Shown: positions 43,867 through 53,130, counted from the first letter of the stretch. The stretch is DNA of 64,000 nt from Chitinophagaceae bacterium (GCA_019638615.1 JAHBTL010000022.1:1-64000); one strand, 5' to 3'. Notes: a model not told the origin generated them from the sequence alone. Made by a program: numbers and translations.

Positions 43867-46086
43867 ATGAATTATATTAACGAATTCAAAAAATTTATTA
43901 CCGGGCAATACCTTACCAAAGGCTTACGCATTACCGTTGGCGCTATATTACCCGCATGGATACTGTATAAATTTGACCTGCTTGCAACAGGTATAGCCCT
44001 GCCGCTTGGCGCTTTGATGGTAAGCCTTACCGATTCTCCGGGGCCGATACACCATCGGAGAAACGGGATGCTGGTGAGCAATGTGCTCAATTTTATTGTT
44101 GCGCTGGCTATCGGGTTTACCCGCTATTATCCATGGCTGCTTGTTGTTGAGCTCACGTTATTCAGCTTTTTTCTTTCTATTATTGGTATTTACGGCAACC
44201 GGGCAGGCTCTGTAGGGCTGATCGCCATTATTGTAATGGTGCTGAATATTGATGTGCACCATGCCCAGGAGCGTGTTTTACATGATGCGTTATTTATGCT
44301 GGCTGGCGGTGCCTGGTATATGCTGCTGAGCCTTACTTTATACTCATTGCGTCCGTACCGGTTAATTCAACAGGCTTTAGGCGAATGCATTATCAGCACG
44401 GCATCTTATCTTAAAACAAAAGCCAGGCTGTACAAAACACCAACAAAATACGATGAAGTATATGAAGAACTGCTGCCGCTCCAGATTGAAATACACAACC
44501 AGCACGAACAACTGAGGGAGCTGCTTTTTAAAGCCCGCGGTTTTACCCGCGAATCCACCACCAAAGGGAGGATATTGTTAATGATGTTTCTTGATTCTGT
44601 TGACCTGTTTGAGCAGGTAATGACCTCGCAACAGAATTATAAATCATTGCATGATTATTTTGACGGCAGCGATATACTGGAAAAATTCCGTGTATTGATC
44701 ATTGAAACAGCGAATGAGTTGGATAAAATAGGGCTGGTTGTGCAAAGCGGTTTTCCATCTAAAGATACCGGCGACCTGGATGAAATGATACGTGAAACCG
44801 ATGAGGTATTTACTGCTTACCACAAAGCCAATATCAAACCAGAAAATATCGAAGGCTTTATAAGTCTGAGGCATATCCTCAATTCCATCAAAGATATTTA
44901 TGAACGTATTAAGCGCCTGCATCGCTACAGTACATATAGCAGCGAGGTGAGCAGGGAAGTAAAACAAGAGGTGGATGTTGACAAGTTTGTATCACGCCAG
45001 GAAATAGATTTTAAGCTGCTGGCAGAAAACTTATCACTTCAGTCAAACGTTTTCAGACATTCATTAAGAGTAAGCCTGTGCATTCTGACGGGCTATATCA
45101 TAGCCCAGTTTTTTCCTTTCGGACACAGTTACTGGATACTATTAACCATTGTGACTATTTTAAAACCCGCCTATAGCATCAGCAAAAAAAGGAATGCGGA
45201 AAGGTTGTTGGGCACGTTGGCCGGCGTAGGTACCGGGTTTATACTGCTGTACCTGGTGCACAATGATGCTTTAATATTCGCACTCATGATATTATCTATG
45301 ATCGTAGGATATTCTTTTCTCCAGATCCAGTACATGGTTGCGGTAGCTGGCATTACTTTATACGTACTTTTTTCTTTTCATTTTCTTCATCCTGTTGATT
45401 TCCGCAGCCTGGCAGCAGACAGGGTAATAGATACGGCGATTGGCTCCGCGCTGGCTTTTGTCGCCTCCCTGTTCTTTCTTCCCCGCTGGGAGCACGAGCA
45501 GGTAGACGAATACATACAAAAGCTGATGGATGCCAATAGGAAGTACTTTACTGCCGTGGCGAAGGCGTTCTATGGCAAGCCTGCAGATATTATGGAATAC
45601 AAAATGACACGGAAAGAAGCCTATGTTGCCCTGGCTAATCTTTCTGATGGGTTTCAACGATTGCTGTCGGAGCCCAAAAAAAACAACAATTATCAGCAAC
45701 TGCTGCACCAGTTGGTTGTAAGCAATCACATGCTCACATCGCATATTGCCACGTTAGCGGTATATGCAAAATCACTTGCCCCAAAATACCAGCTCGAAGC
45801 ATTTAAGCCTGTAGCCGAAAACATTGAGCGTCAAATGCAATCTGCCATCCAGCTCGCATCGGGGCAGAACACTTCTTTACCTGCCAATACAGATAAGGAG
45901 TTTTCGGGCATGCGTTATAAAATACAGGAATTGCTTTCCCGGCGAATCAGCGAATTAAAAGAAGGCGCTCAGCAAAGCGATGTAAAAAAAAGCCTTTCGG
46001 CGTATAAAACCATCACCGACCAGTTTGAGATCATCAATACCATTACCGCCGACCAGATCAATACATTGCGTAAAATGAGCACGTAA
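43867..46086 (+). CDS. FUSC/YccS-family membrane protein
   Basis: 739 aa. An N-terminal block of about six helices (about 20-165, GLRITVGAILPAWILYKFDLL, LGALMVSLTDSPGPI) precedes a large cytoplasmic region (about 170-385) with long helices, a second helical block (about 395-545, LRVSLCILTGYIIAQFFPFGHSYWILLTI-type) and a C-terminal helical domain. The two-block layout is that of YccS/aromatic-acid exporter (FUSC) proteins, probably an efflux system at the inner membrane. It follows DUF6089 with its own -7 box and appears monocistronic. Confidence 0.92.
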   Translation: MNYINEFKKFITGQYLTKGLRITVGAILPAWILYKFDLLATGIALPLGALMVSLTDSPGPIHHRRNGMLVSNVLNFIVALAIGFTRYYPWLLVVELTLFSFFLSIIGIYGNRAGSVGLIAIIVMVLNIDVHHAQERVLHDALFMLAGGAWYMLLSLTLYSLRPYRLIQQALGECIISTASYLKTKARLYKTPTKYDEVYEELLPLQIEIHNQHEQLRELLFKARGFTRESTTKGRILLMMFLDSVDLFEQVMTSQQNYKSLHDYFDGSDILEKFRVLIIETANELDKIGLVVQSGFPSKDTGDLDEMIRETDEVFTAYHKANIKPENIEGFISLRHILNSIKDIYERIKRLHRYSTYSSEVSREVKQEVDVDKFVSRQEIDFKLLAENLSLQSNVFRHSLRVSLCILTGYIIAQFFPFGHSYWILLTIVTILKPAYSISKKRNAERLLGTLAGVGTGFILLYLVHNDALIFALMILSMIVGYSFLQIQYMVAVAGITLYVLFSFHFLHPVDFRSLAADRVIDTAIGSALAFVASLFFLPRWEHEQVDEYIQKLMDANRKYFTAVAKAFYGKPADIMEYKMTRKEAYVALANLSDGFQRLLSEPKKNNNYQQLLHQLVVSNHMLTSHIATLAVYAKSLAPKYQLEAFKPVAENIERQMQSAIQLASGQNTSLPANTDKEFSGMRYKIQELLSRRISELKEGAQQSDVKKSLSAYKTITDQFEIINTITADQINTLRKMST

Positions 46087-46267
46087 CCCCTAAACCTGGA
46101 AAAATCTCTTTTCTGCCGGCATTTTATCTTAAATCCCCTGTTTTTTACCATATAAACCAGTTAATATGCATGCAAATCAGGCTTTTCTGAAAATTGAGCA
46201 TCATTTTTGGTGTTAACAATATTAAAAAGCAGCTATCGTTTATAATGTATTCCAGAATTTTAATCCC

Positions 46268-47026
46268 ATGAAGATCCGTTCCCTGCCAAAAATTACGGCA
46301 ATTGCCCTTTTTTTCTTGCTGCCGGTCCTGGTAGCAGGTTCTCTTAAAAAAAAATTTACGGCCCCCATTCTGCCGGCTATAACTTATTATTTACCAGATG
46401 ATTTGCACAAAAACTCACGCGAGGTTTTTGCAGACCGGCTATATGACAGCATTCACCTGCATGAACTGGGGCTTCAGAAAAATGTGCTGAAGCTGGCTTT
46501 ACAGGGGTTCAGTAAACTGTCCCTGAAAGGGAAATTAAACAGGGATAGTATCCTCACGATCGCTGATTTTTCAAAACCGTCCCGCGAAAAAAGATTTTAT
46601 GTAATCGATTTAAAAAATGCAAAGCTCCTGTTTAATACCCGGGTGGCACATGGCCGTAATTCAGGCGCCGAATACGCCAGGAGTTTTTCCAATGTAATGT
46701 CTTCAAACAAAAGCAGCCTCGGGTTTTATATTACCGATCAAACATACAGAGGCGAGAACGGGTATTCATTAAGGCTTCATGGCATTGAAAGAAACATCAA
46801 CGACAAAGCTTTCAGAAGAAGTATTGTAATACATGGAGCCAGTTATGCGGATGAAAAGTTTCTTGAAGAAAAAGGGATGCTGGGCAGAAGCTTTGGCTGC
46901 CCCGCCATTCCGATGGAAGAACATACTATTATTATCGATGCCATAAAAAATGGCTCCTGCTTATTTATTTATTCTCCCGATAAAAAATATTTCCAGCAAT
47001 CTACGGTTCTTAACAGTAAAGGTTAA
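46268..47026 (+). CDS. Murein L,D-transpeptidase catalytic-domain family protein
   Basis: 252 aa. N-terminal leader 1-25 (FFLLPVLVAGS). The catalytic domain covers about 105-245: FYVIDLKNAKLLFNTRVAHGR, LRLHGIERNIND, His189 in IVIHGASYA and Cys211 in GRSFGCPAI. This matches the YkuD-like murein L,D-transpeptidase catalytic-domain family rather than classical Ldts. It works on periplasmic peptidoglycan cross-links or lipoprotein anchoring. Its stop overlaps the stop of the convergent gene (shared TTAA). Confidence 0.9.
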   Translation: MKIRSLPKITAIALFFLLPVLVAGSLKKKFTAPILPAITYYLPDDLHKNSREVFADRLYDSIHLHELGLQKNVLKLALQGFSKLSLKGKLNRDSILTIADFSKPSREKRFYVIDLKNAKLLFNTRVAHGRNSGAEYARSFSNVMSSNKSSLGFYITDQTYRGENGYSLRLHGIERNINDKAFRRSIVIHGASYADEKFLEEKGMLGRSFGCPAIPMEEHTIIIDAIKNGSCLFIYSPDKKYFQQSTVLNSKG

Positions 47027-47682
47027 ATAAACCAGGCTGCCAGCAACTGGCATATAAAGCCCAGCACCACTCCCCAGGATATATCTTTGACGGTATGGTC
47101 AGACACCATCAGGCGCGATGTGCAGGTAATTCCAGCTATTAATACAGAAGCTGCAAGAGGAAGGCTTACCGTGCTTTCGGTTGTATATAAAAGTATAGTA
47201 AAAAAGCCCAGCATTCCGCCAACTCCCAGGGCATGCATGCTGATCTTGATATAAATGTTAGCAATAAACGCTGCGATCGAGGCGAAAAAAATCCCTAACG
47301 ACATTTGAGCTATCACCGGAGGCACACCGGTTTTATTTTTAAATACATAAAAAGTCCAGAAAAAAAAGATCATGGTGATCGCGTACAATACAATCCTCTC
47401 CTTTTGTGTGCGGAGATAAAGCGACTGAATAAAGCCCAAAGCCTTGCAAAGCAATACCGACACCAAAGGAAAAAAAACACTGTTAATGATATAGATCAAT
47501 AAGGTTTGCAGCTTTCCTGCTTCGCTAACGCCTATGAAATAATCGGCGTTGCCGTAAATGAGGAACAAAGCCATATATAACCCGATGAGCAACGGGTGAA
47601 AAATCCAGGAAAAAAAGATACCTGAAAATTTGTAGGCAGGAGCCAGGTAAATACCTGCTCCCGGGTTTTCATGTTTGATCAT
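47023..47682 (-). CDS. Membrane protein coupled to rpoN
   Basis: 219 aa with about six membrane helices and the segments GIFFSWIFHPLLIGLYMALFL-type start, VSVLLCKALGFIQSLYLRTQKER, SMHALGVGGMLGF and TSRLMVSDHTVKDISWGVVLGF. The His-containing SDHTVKDISWG loop near the end recalls PAP2-type phosphatases but the full motif set is absent. Its ATG overlaps the rpoN stop (ATGA), so translation is coupled to rpoN. Function unknown. Confidence 0.8.
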   Translation of the reverse strand: MIKHENPGAGIYLAPAYKFSGIFFSWIFHPLLIGLYMALFLIYGNADYFIGVSEAGKLQTLLIYIINSVFFPLVSVLLCKALGFIQSLYLRTQKERIVLYAITMIFFFWTFYVFKNKTGVPPVIAQMSLGIFFASIAAFIANIYIKISMHALGVGGMLGFFTILLYTTESTVSLPLAASVLIAGITCTSRLMVSDHTVKDISWGVVLGFICQLLAAWFI

Positions 47683-49163
47683 AACTGCTTTCTTAACCGT
47701 GCTACAGAAATATTTAACTGTTCCCTGTACTTTGCAACAGTGCGGCGCGCAATATTATATCCTTTTTGCTGCAGCAAGTCGGTAAGCCGCTCATCGCTCA
47801 GCGGCTTTTTCTTGTTTTCGCCTTCTACCAGGTCGCTCAATATCTTTTTTACTTCGCGGGTAGATACCTCTTCGCCACTTTCTGTACTGAGCGATTCACT
47901 GAAAAAGAATTTTAAACGGTAGGTGCCGAACTCCGTTTGAACAAATTTGCTGTTGGCTACACGGCTCACTGTAGAAATATCCAGCCCGGTGCGTTCCGCA
48001 ATATCTTTCAGGATCATCGGCTTTAGCATGGTTTCGTCGCCTGTTAAGAAAAAATCGCGCTGGTAATCCATAATAGCGTGCATGGTGGTATACAGCGTAT
48101 GCTGCCTTTGCTTGATGGCGTCGATAAACCATTTGGCAGCGTCTATTTTCTGTTTGATGAAAATGACTGCTTCTTTCTGTCGCTTATCCCTTTTACTGCC
48201 CCTGTCATACTCCTTCAGCATATCACGATAGCCTTCGCTTATGCGCAGGTCGGGTGCATTTTTTGAGTTAAGCGTTAATTCAAGATTGTTGTTATTATTA
48301 TGAATGAAGAAATCGGGAATAATATAGCTCTCGGCTTTGTTTACCTCGCCCATATTACCTCCCGGCTTAGGATTCAGGCGCACAATCTGGCTGATGGCAT
48401 TTTTCAGGTCATCGTCGGTAAGGTTTAAGCCGCGTTGAATTTTTTCATAATGCTTTTTGGTAAACTCCTCAAAATAATCGGAAAGAATATCAATGGTTGT
48501 ATCTACGTCTAATCCTTCTTCTTTTTTTCGCTGCAACTGGAGCAATAAACATTCCCTCAAATCCCTTGCGCAAATTCCGGGAGGGTCAAAGTGCTGGATC
48601 TGTTTTACCAATGTATCAATTTCCTCTTCGGTAGCAGTTATGTTTTGCCGGAAGGCAAGATCATCGGCTATGGCGCCATAATCCCTTCTGAGATACCCGT
48701 CATCATCAATGCTGCCCACTATATGTTCTGCAATTTTTCTTTGTTTTTCATCAAGGTTCAGCATGCTAAGCTGCTCCAGTAAAAATTCGTGAAAAGTACT
48801 TTCAATCCTAAACGGGAGCGTTTGCTTTTCATCCATTTCAGGATAGTTTTCATCTTTCAGCTTGTAATCGGCTATATCGTCGTCGTCACTCACGTACTCA
48901 CTTATATCCAGGTTATCATAGTCGTCTTCGCTGCCATCCGCTTCAAATTCATCATCTGTATCCGCCTCAAACTCGTCCTGGGCCTCTGTTTCATTCTCTT
49001 CATGGTTTTCTTCCGCTGCTTCAAGGGCCGGATTTTCCTCCATTTCTTCTTTAATGCGCTCTTCCAGGTTAGCCGTAGGCACCTGCAGCAATTTCATTAG
49101 CTGAATTTGCTGAGGCGATAGTTTTTGCAACAATTTTTGTTGTAAACTCTGACTAAGAGCCAT
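47679..49163 (-). CDS. rpoN: RNA polymerase sigma-54 factor
   Basis: 494 aa. Region I at residues 1-50 is Gln/Leu-rich (LQQKLLQKLSPQQIQLMKLLQ-type, EERIKEEMEENPALEA). A long acidic region II (about 50-110, runs of Glu and Asp) follows, then the core-binding and HTH parts (LDISTVSRVANSKFVQTEFG) and the RpoN box ARRTVAKYREQL at the C-terminus. It directs transcription from -24/-12 promoters with AAA+ activators; none is encoded in the window. Confidence 0.97.
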   Translation of the reverse strand: MALSQSLQQKLLQKLSPQQIQLMKLLQVPTANLEERIKEEMEENPALEAAEENHEENETEAQDEFEADTDDEFEADGSEDDYDNLDISEYVSDDDDIADYKLKDENYPEMDEKQTLPFRIESTFHEFLLEQLSMLNLDEKQRKIAEHIVGSIDDDGYLRRDYGAIADDLAFRQNITATEEEIDTLVKQIQHFDPPGICARDLRECLLLQLQRKKEEGLDVDTTIDILSDYFEEFTKKHYEKIQRGLNLTDDDLKNAISQIVRLNPKPGGNMGEVNKAESYIIPDFFIHNNNNNLELTLNSKNAPDLRISEGYRDMLKEYDRGSKRDKRQKEAVIFIKQKIDAAKWFIDAIKQRQHTLYTTMHAIMDYQRDFFLTGDETMLKPMILKDIAERTGLDISTVSRVANSKFVQTEFGTYRLKFFFSESLSTESGEEVSTREVKKILSDLVEGENKKKPLSDERLTDLLQQKGYNIARRTVAKYREQLNISVARLRKQL

Positions 49164-49535
49164 AATTAGATTTAAATGCTAAACTTTAAGAATAGGAAGC
49201 TTTTTAATGTGAGAGGGCGCACCTTCCACAAAAATCAGGCCGTAAATTTAAGAACAAACACGTTAACAGAGGATTTAAAAAGCTTGTTTATCTACATGTT
49301 AACATTTCTTTATTGTTGCCTGCTTACTCCCCAATGGACGAGATAAAAAATTTGCCTGCAATTATAGTTTGCCTTTTTATATACCAATTTGTATTATATC
49401 TTTAAATACATTGATTATTAATAAGTTCAAATGAATTATCAAATATCAGCCCTATTGTAGGGCCAAAGACAATGCAGGGTAACATAGTATGCGCTGCCAA
49501 AATATTTCTTTATCAAAAAGAAACAAGTCTGTTAA
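49164..49535. other. 372-bp intergenic region, nothing recognised
   Basis: AT-rich DNA between divergent rpoN and the receiver-Hpt gene. Several TTTG-containing words occur (AATTTG, AGTTTG), but none forms a full -33/-7 promoter. No repeat, RNA or gene is evident. Confidence 0.5.
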
Positions 49536-50315
49536 ATGTATGTTATGAATGAAGAACCGTTGAAAAACCTGTCCATACTTTTAGTTGAAGACAACGAAAT
49601 GAATACACTGCTTGCCTCTTCCATTATAAAACGGACAGGAGCCATTATAACGGAAGTTGATAATGGCAAAGACGCGATTGAAGAACTTGTAAAACAATCG
49701 TTCGATATTGTACTGATGGATTTACACATGCCGGTAATGAACGGCTTTGAAACAACAGAGTACATCAGGAAAAAATTAGCGCTGAATATCCCTATCATAG
49801 CGATTACGGCCAATGTGATAAACGACGAAGAGAAAAGATGCCTGGAGTCAGGAATGAATGGCTTTATTTCGAAACCATACACTGAAAAAGCTTTGCTGGA
49901 TAAGATCTTATGGACACTTGAAAAGCCGGGAGAAGCGGAAACCCATGTGGACAATATGCCTGCTGCAGGCGTTTCTTCCCTGTACAACCTGTCGGCATTG
50001 CGGGCAATTACCGGCAGCAATGCTGCATTATTGAAAAAAATACTGACTGTTTTCTGTATGGAGGTACCTGCCGCCATTAAGGATATGAAAAAGGCTTATG
50101 CGGGTAAAAACCTGCTGCAGGTATCGGAGCTGGCGCATAGCATCAAAGCCAATATTGACAGTCTTGAAATAACATCGCTGAAAGAAACCATAAGAAAAAT
50201 AGAATCAATTACAAAAGCCAATACACCCGGCCCGGAACTGGCTGCATCGATCACCCTCCTGGAAGCCACCATTGATATCGTGGTATTGCAACTGATGTCA
50301 AATGAGCTCTCCTGA
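49536..50315 (+). CDS. Response regulator receiver-Hpt protein
   Basis: 259 aa. Receiver domain about 11-130 with phospho-acceptor Asp62 (IVLMDLHMP), acidic pocket VEDNEMN and Lys in FISKPYTEKAL. C-terminal Hpt domain about 150-255 with His201 (ELAHSIKANIDSL). There is no output domain, so it is a phosphorelay intermediate, possibly for an orphan hybrid kinase. It may start at Met1 (49536) or Met4 (49545). No kinase gene is adjacent. A MITE-like repeat begins 2 bp after its stop. Confidence 0.9.
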   Translation: MYVMNEEPLKNLSILLVEDNEMNTLLASSIIKRTGAIITEVDNGKDAIEELVKQSFDIVLMDLHMPVMNGFETTEYIRKKLALNIPIIAITANVINDEEKRCLESGMNGFISKPYTEKALLDKILWTLEKPGEAETHVDNMPAAGVSSLYNLSALRAITGSNAALLKKILTVFCMEVPAAIKDMKKAYAGKNLLQVSELAHSIKANIDSLEITSLKETIRKIESITKANTPGPELAASITLLEATIDIVVLQLMSNELS

Positions 50316-50317
50316 TC

Positions 50318-50422
50318 GGGTGCATTCCAAATTGTTGCTGCATATTTAATTGCCCTCACCCTTTTTATTCCCTCTCCGCGCAGCGACGAGGGAAAAGCTG
50401 TACGACAATTTGAAATGCGCCC
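50318..50422. mobile_element. MITE-like element, copy 2 (105 bp) with 8-bp target duplication
   Basis: Termini GGGTGCATTCCAAATTGT and ACAATTTGAAATGCGCCC match as inverted repeats at 16 of 18 positions. The element is flanked on both sides by TCCTGATC (50310-50317 and 50423-50430), an exact 8-bp direct repeat as left by transposition. No open frame. Copy 1 lies at 13319-13429 in inverted orientation. Confidence 0.8.
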
Positions 50423-50442
50423 TCCTGATCTGTGGGAGTTGA

Positions 50443-51555
50443 TCATTGGTGCGAAAGCTCAATTTTAGCCCCGGCTTTCCTGATCGATTCGTAAATGGCA
50501 TCTATAACGATCATGTCTTTTAAACCCTCCTCGCCCGTTACGTTGGGATCGGGCGCGCCATTTAAAATACAGTCTGCTATCCCATCCATCTGCAAGGTTT
50601 GATGTTTGATAACAGGCTGGTCGATAGGACCTAAATGGGTAAAACCTTTAATAGGGCCATAGCCAAAGGCCGGTTTTAATTCCGCAAAGCCTTTTTCACC
50701 CGAAAGAAAAAGCCGTTCGGCATAATTGAAATTATACGTGCAACCGCAGGAAGCGGTAGCCCCGGAGGGAAAACCCAGTTGGAAATGCACCGTTTCATCC
50801 ACATCTGCAAATTTTACCGGGTCTGTTTTAATTTCCTGTGCGGTTACCCACACCGGTTCTTCACCCGTGGCATACCGTGCGCCATTGAGTGAATAAACGC
50901 CTACATCCATTAATGCGCCGCCGCCAGCCAGTGCTTTTTTTAAACGCCATTGCGTGGGATCTCCTATCCTGAACCCCATAAAATTGTCTACATACTTAAC
51001 GGCTCCGAATTCGCCTGCTTCACGCATGCGTATCAGCTCCCTTGTATGAGGCTCAAAATGCAGCCTGTATCCTACATAAAACTTTACTCCGGCCTTTTTA
51101 CAGGCTTCTGTCATTTCTCTTGCCTGCTGTGCCGTATCGGCCAACGGTTTTTCGCACAGGACGTGCTTACCCGTTGCTGCTATCTGCAACACATGTTTGT
51201 GATGAAGTGAGTTAGGTGTTGTAATATACACCAGGTCTATATCTTTGTTTTTGGCAATGTCCTGCACCGTTTGATAATTGTATACATTTTTGTCAGGAAT
51301 ACCATATTTGCTTTTCCAGGTATTTATTTTTGAAGGAGTGCCGGTAACGATGCCGGTAAGTTTGGCCATTTTACAGTCTTTCATGGCTTCTGCAACAATG
51401 CTGGCATATCCGCCCAGTCCCATTAACGCTACATTCAGCTTTTTGCCGGGGAACGATGGCAGGGATAAAGAAGAGGCCCTGGAAGCCAATGGCGTAAACG
51501 CCGCTGCGCCAATACCAATTGAAAGCTTTTGCAGGAAATCGCGTCGGGTATGCAT
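50443..51555 (-). CDS. Tat-exported Gfo/Idh/MocA family oxidoreductase
   Basis: 370 aa. Twin-arginine leader MHTRRDFLQKLSIGIGAAAF. Rossmann motif GLGGYA (46-51), nucleotide-site E135-K-P (VLCEKPLAD), and the domain-2 segment GGGALMDVGVYSLNGARY. This is the glucose-fructose-oxidoreductase-like exported branch, which keeps NADP(H) tightly bound and works in the periplasm. Single gene; probably sugar-related like the cluster at 1-8 kb, but not linked to it. Confidence 0.9.
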   Translation of the reverse strand: MHTRRDFLQKLSIGIGAAAFTPLASRASSLSLPSFPGKKLNVALMGLGGYASIVAEAMKDCKMAKLTGIVTGTPSKINTWKSKYGIPDKNVYNYQTVQDIAKNKDIDLVYITTPNSLHHKHVLQIAATGKHVLCEKPLADTAQQAREMTEACKKAGVKFYVGYRLHFEPHTRELIRMREAGEFGAVKYVDNFMGFRIGDPTQWRLKKALAGGGALMDVGVYSLNGARYATGEEPVWVTAQEIKTDPVKFADVDETVHFQLGFPSGATASCGCTYNFNYAERLFLSGEKGFAELKPAFGYGPIKGFTHLGPIDQPVIKHQTLQMDGIADCILNGAPDPNVTGEEGLKDMIVIDAIYESIRKAGAKIELSHQ

Positions 51556-52096
51556 AACTTATTGTATTTGTTGGGATAAAAGCTGGTTTACAACTAAGTT
51601 CGTGATTTTGGAACAAACCCGGCATAATAATTCTTTGAAAAAGGCAGGCTGTAAAATCTCCTTATCGAAGGTATTTCACCAAATATCGAAACAAAGCATC
51701 CTTTTGGCGAAATAAGTTCTGCCGGTGCGGTATATTGAACATCTTTGTACTGTCATTAATGATAACGATATCCTGGAAGAAAGACCGACTGCCCAAATCC
51801 TGAAGAACCGCCCCCGATCCCCCTGAAAAACCTGAACCCTGAGAAAGAACCCAATCCTTTAAAAGCCAGGCCAATACCACAAAAACCCAGGTCTATATCC
51901 AATGAAAGAAGTAATATCCAGGTCCGTTGAAAACCATACCCATATCTTTTGAATGATCAATCTCCGCATCCTTAAAAAACCAGGCCATCACTGAAGTCCG
52001 TCAGCCTCTATTGAAACCGTTATTTGCTAACGATCTAACCTCTGACAAGATTTCAAAATATTGAGTCCCGCTTTTGGCGGGGCTTTTTTTATGTGG
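51556..52096. other. 541-bp gap with degenerate A/C-rich repeats and possible plus-strand RNA
   Basis: The first 40-60 bp should hold the promoter of the leftward Gfo/Idh/MocA gene. From about 51770 to 52010 the plus strand is C/A-rich and G-poor, with repeated CCTGAA and CCAGG words. On the minus strand these are degenerate 21-bp units like CCTGGNTTTTNNNGGNTTGG, which in one frame read as Gly/Phe-rich heptapeptides without a start. The tract ends at a plus-strand terminator (52064-52090), although no plus-strand gene precedes it. Confidence 0.5.
52064..52090 (+). terminator. Orphan rho-independent terminator on the plus strand
   Basis: Stem AGTCCCGC / GCGGGGCT (with a T-G wobble) around TTTTG, followed by seven T. 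On the minus strand no T-run follows, so it does not serve the leftward gene ending at 52097. It points to a short plus-strand transcript in 51556-52060. Confidence 0.75.
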
Positions 52097-52810
52097 TTAG
52101 CGCCATTGCATCAATGCGGAATTAAGGGCTTCTTCCACTCTTCGCCGGGGTTTGTAAAAATAACTCATCCCATGCCCGGGCAACATCACATCGGTATCGA
52201 TTGCAGAAAAGCGCAGCAGGGATGCTGTATATTTCTTTTTATCAAAATCAATAGAGCCGCTCCAGCCGAAATCTCCTGATAAAAGTGTGCCTATTACATC
52301 GCCGCTGATAACAACCCGTTTATCATCCCACGTAAAGAAATAAGCGGTACAGCCCATGCTGTGGCCCGGCAGATGCATGGCTGTAAAATTGATGCCGCAC
52401 AGGTTAAAAACCTCCCCGTCTGTAATCACTCTGTCAACCATTACAGGAGTAAATGTTTTATGATACAAATATCCGCAGCAACGCTCGTCGCCCGAAGCTA
52501 CCGCGTCGGCGGTTTCCCTGATTGAAATAAGCTGAACGCCTTTTTTCTTTAAAAGGTGAGCGCCACCCGCATGATCGTAATGCGGGTGCGTTAGCACGCA
52601 ATAACGGATATCGCCAGGCGAGAGCTGCCAGTATAACATATTGGCGAAGATCTGGTCCATCGTGTCGCCGCAGCCGCAGTCGAACATGACCAGCCCCTGG
52701 TCTGTTTTGATCATATAGGAGTTGGCATCGTTCCACAAGGCGCCGGGCTGGTCAAAAGTCAGTCCGTTGATATCGCCCCCCACCTGGTAAATATTCCTGA
52801 GCAACTGCAT
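52097..52810 (-). CDS. Metallo-beta-lactamase-fold hydrolase
   Basis: 237 aa. Zinc-site motif H75-x-H77-x-D79-H80 (THPHYDHAGG), then LPGHSMGCTAYFF, VISGDVIG and MLPGHGMS supply the further His and bridging Asp ligands. This is the glyoxalase II/MBL superfamily; no signal peptide, so cytosolic. The substrate cannot be inferred. It is a single gene; a remnant of a TlpA-like gene's 5' end lies directly upstream. Confidence 0.88.
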   Translation of the reverse strand: MQLLRNIYQVGGDINGLTFDQPGALWNDANSYMIKTDQGLVMFDCGCGDTMDQIFANMLYWQLSPGDIRYCVLTHPHYDHAGGAHLLKKKGVQLISIRETADAVASGDERCCGYLYHKTFTPVMVDRVITDGEVFNLCGINFTAMHLPGHSMGCTAYFFTWDDKRVVISGDVIGTLLSGDFGWSGSIDFDKKKYTASLLRFSAIDTDVMLPGHGMSYFYKPRRRVEEALNSALMQWR

Positions 52811-52819
52811 GCCTGTTCG

Positions 52820-52932
52820 TTTAGATTAAAGACGTTAAGATAAGGAACATGAGCGATAAGGTAAAAGCCTGTAAGGCATACAGGTAATTTTTTTATTTCC
52901 TGGCAGCGTTTAATTATAAAGCTACAAATACT
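52820..52932 (-). pseudogene. Remnant of the 5' end of a TlpA-like gene
   Basis: The segment 52863-52932 matches 54177-54248 over about 70 bp with roughly five differences. The matching stretch is the leader and first codons of the intact TlpA-like gene. On the minus strand the remnant reads IKKLPVCLTGFYLIAH against MKKLPLCLTGFYFIVY, with the start ATG changed to ATA. The frame stays open to about 52820 but loses all similarity. It is a duplicated and decayed gene start. Confidence 0.65.
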
Positions 52933-52961
52933 TTTTTACCTGTTGATGTTGCCGCATCGCT

Positions 52962-53009
52962 GTTGTTGGTGAAGCCCCAACGCGATAAGCTATGCACAAC
53001 ACCAACAAC
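52962..53009. repeat. GTTGTTGG element, copy a (48 bp)
   Basis: Arms GTTGTTGGTG and CACCAACAAC are perfect, over 48 bp. In reverse complement the centre shares GTGTTG...GCGTT...CTTCACC with copies c and d. Confidence 0.75.
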
Positions 53010-53082
53010 GGCAGCAACGCTTCATTCCGTAAATTTTTTAACGCCGTTTTTGAGATGCCGGCAACTGATCTTTCAGGGTGCC

Positions 53083-53130
53083 GTTGTTGGTATTCGTGGG
53101 CTGGCTATGTGATTTGGATCTACCAACAAC
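53083..53130. repeat. GTTGTTGG element, copy b (48 bp)
   Basis: Arms GTTGTTGG and CCAACAAC over 48 bp. The centre (TATTCGTGGGCTGGC) resembles copy e in reverse complement, so b and e form a second subfamily. Confidence 0.7.

Noticed and set aside
51662-51880. 72-aa minus-strand frame rich in Gly, Phe and Leu
   Set aside because: It comes from the degenerate 21-bp repeats; no believable start context, and the frame is not continuous with the repeat units.
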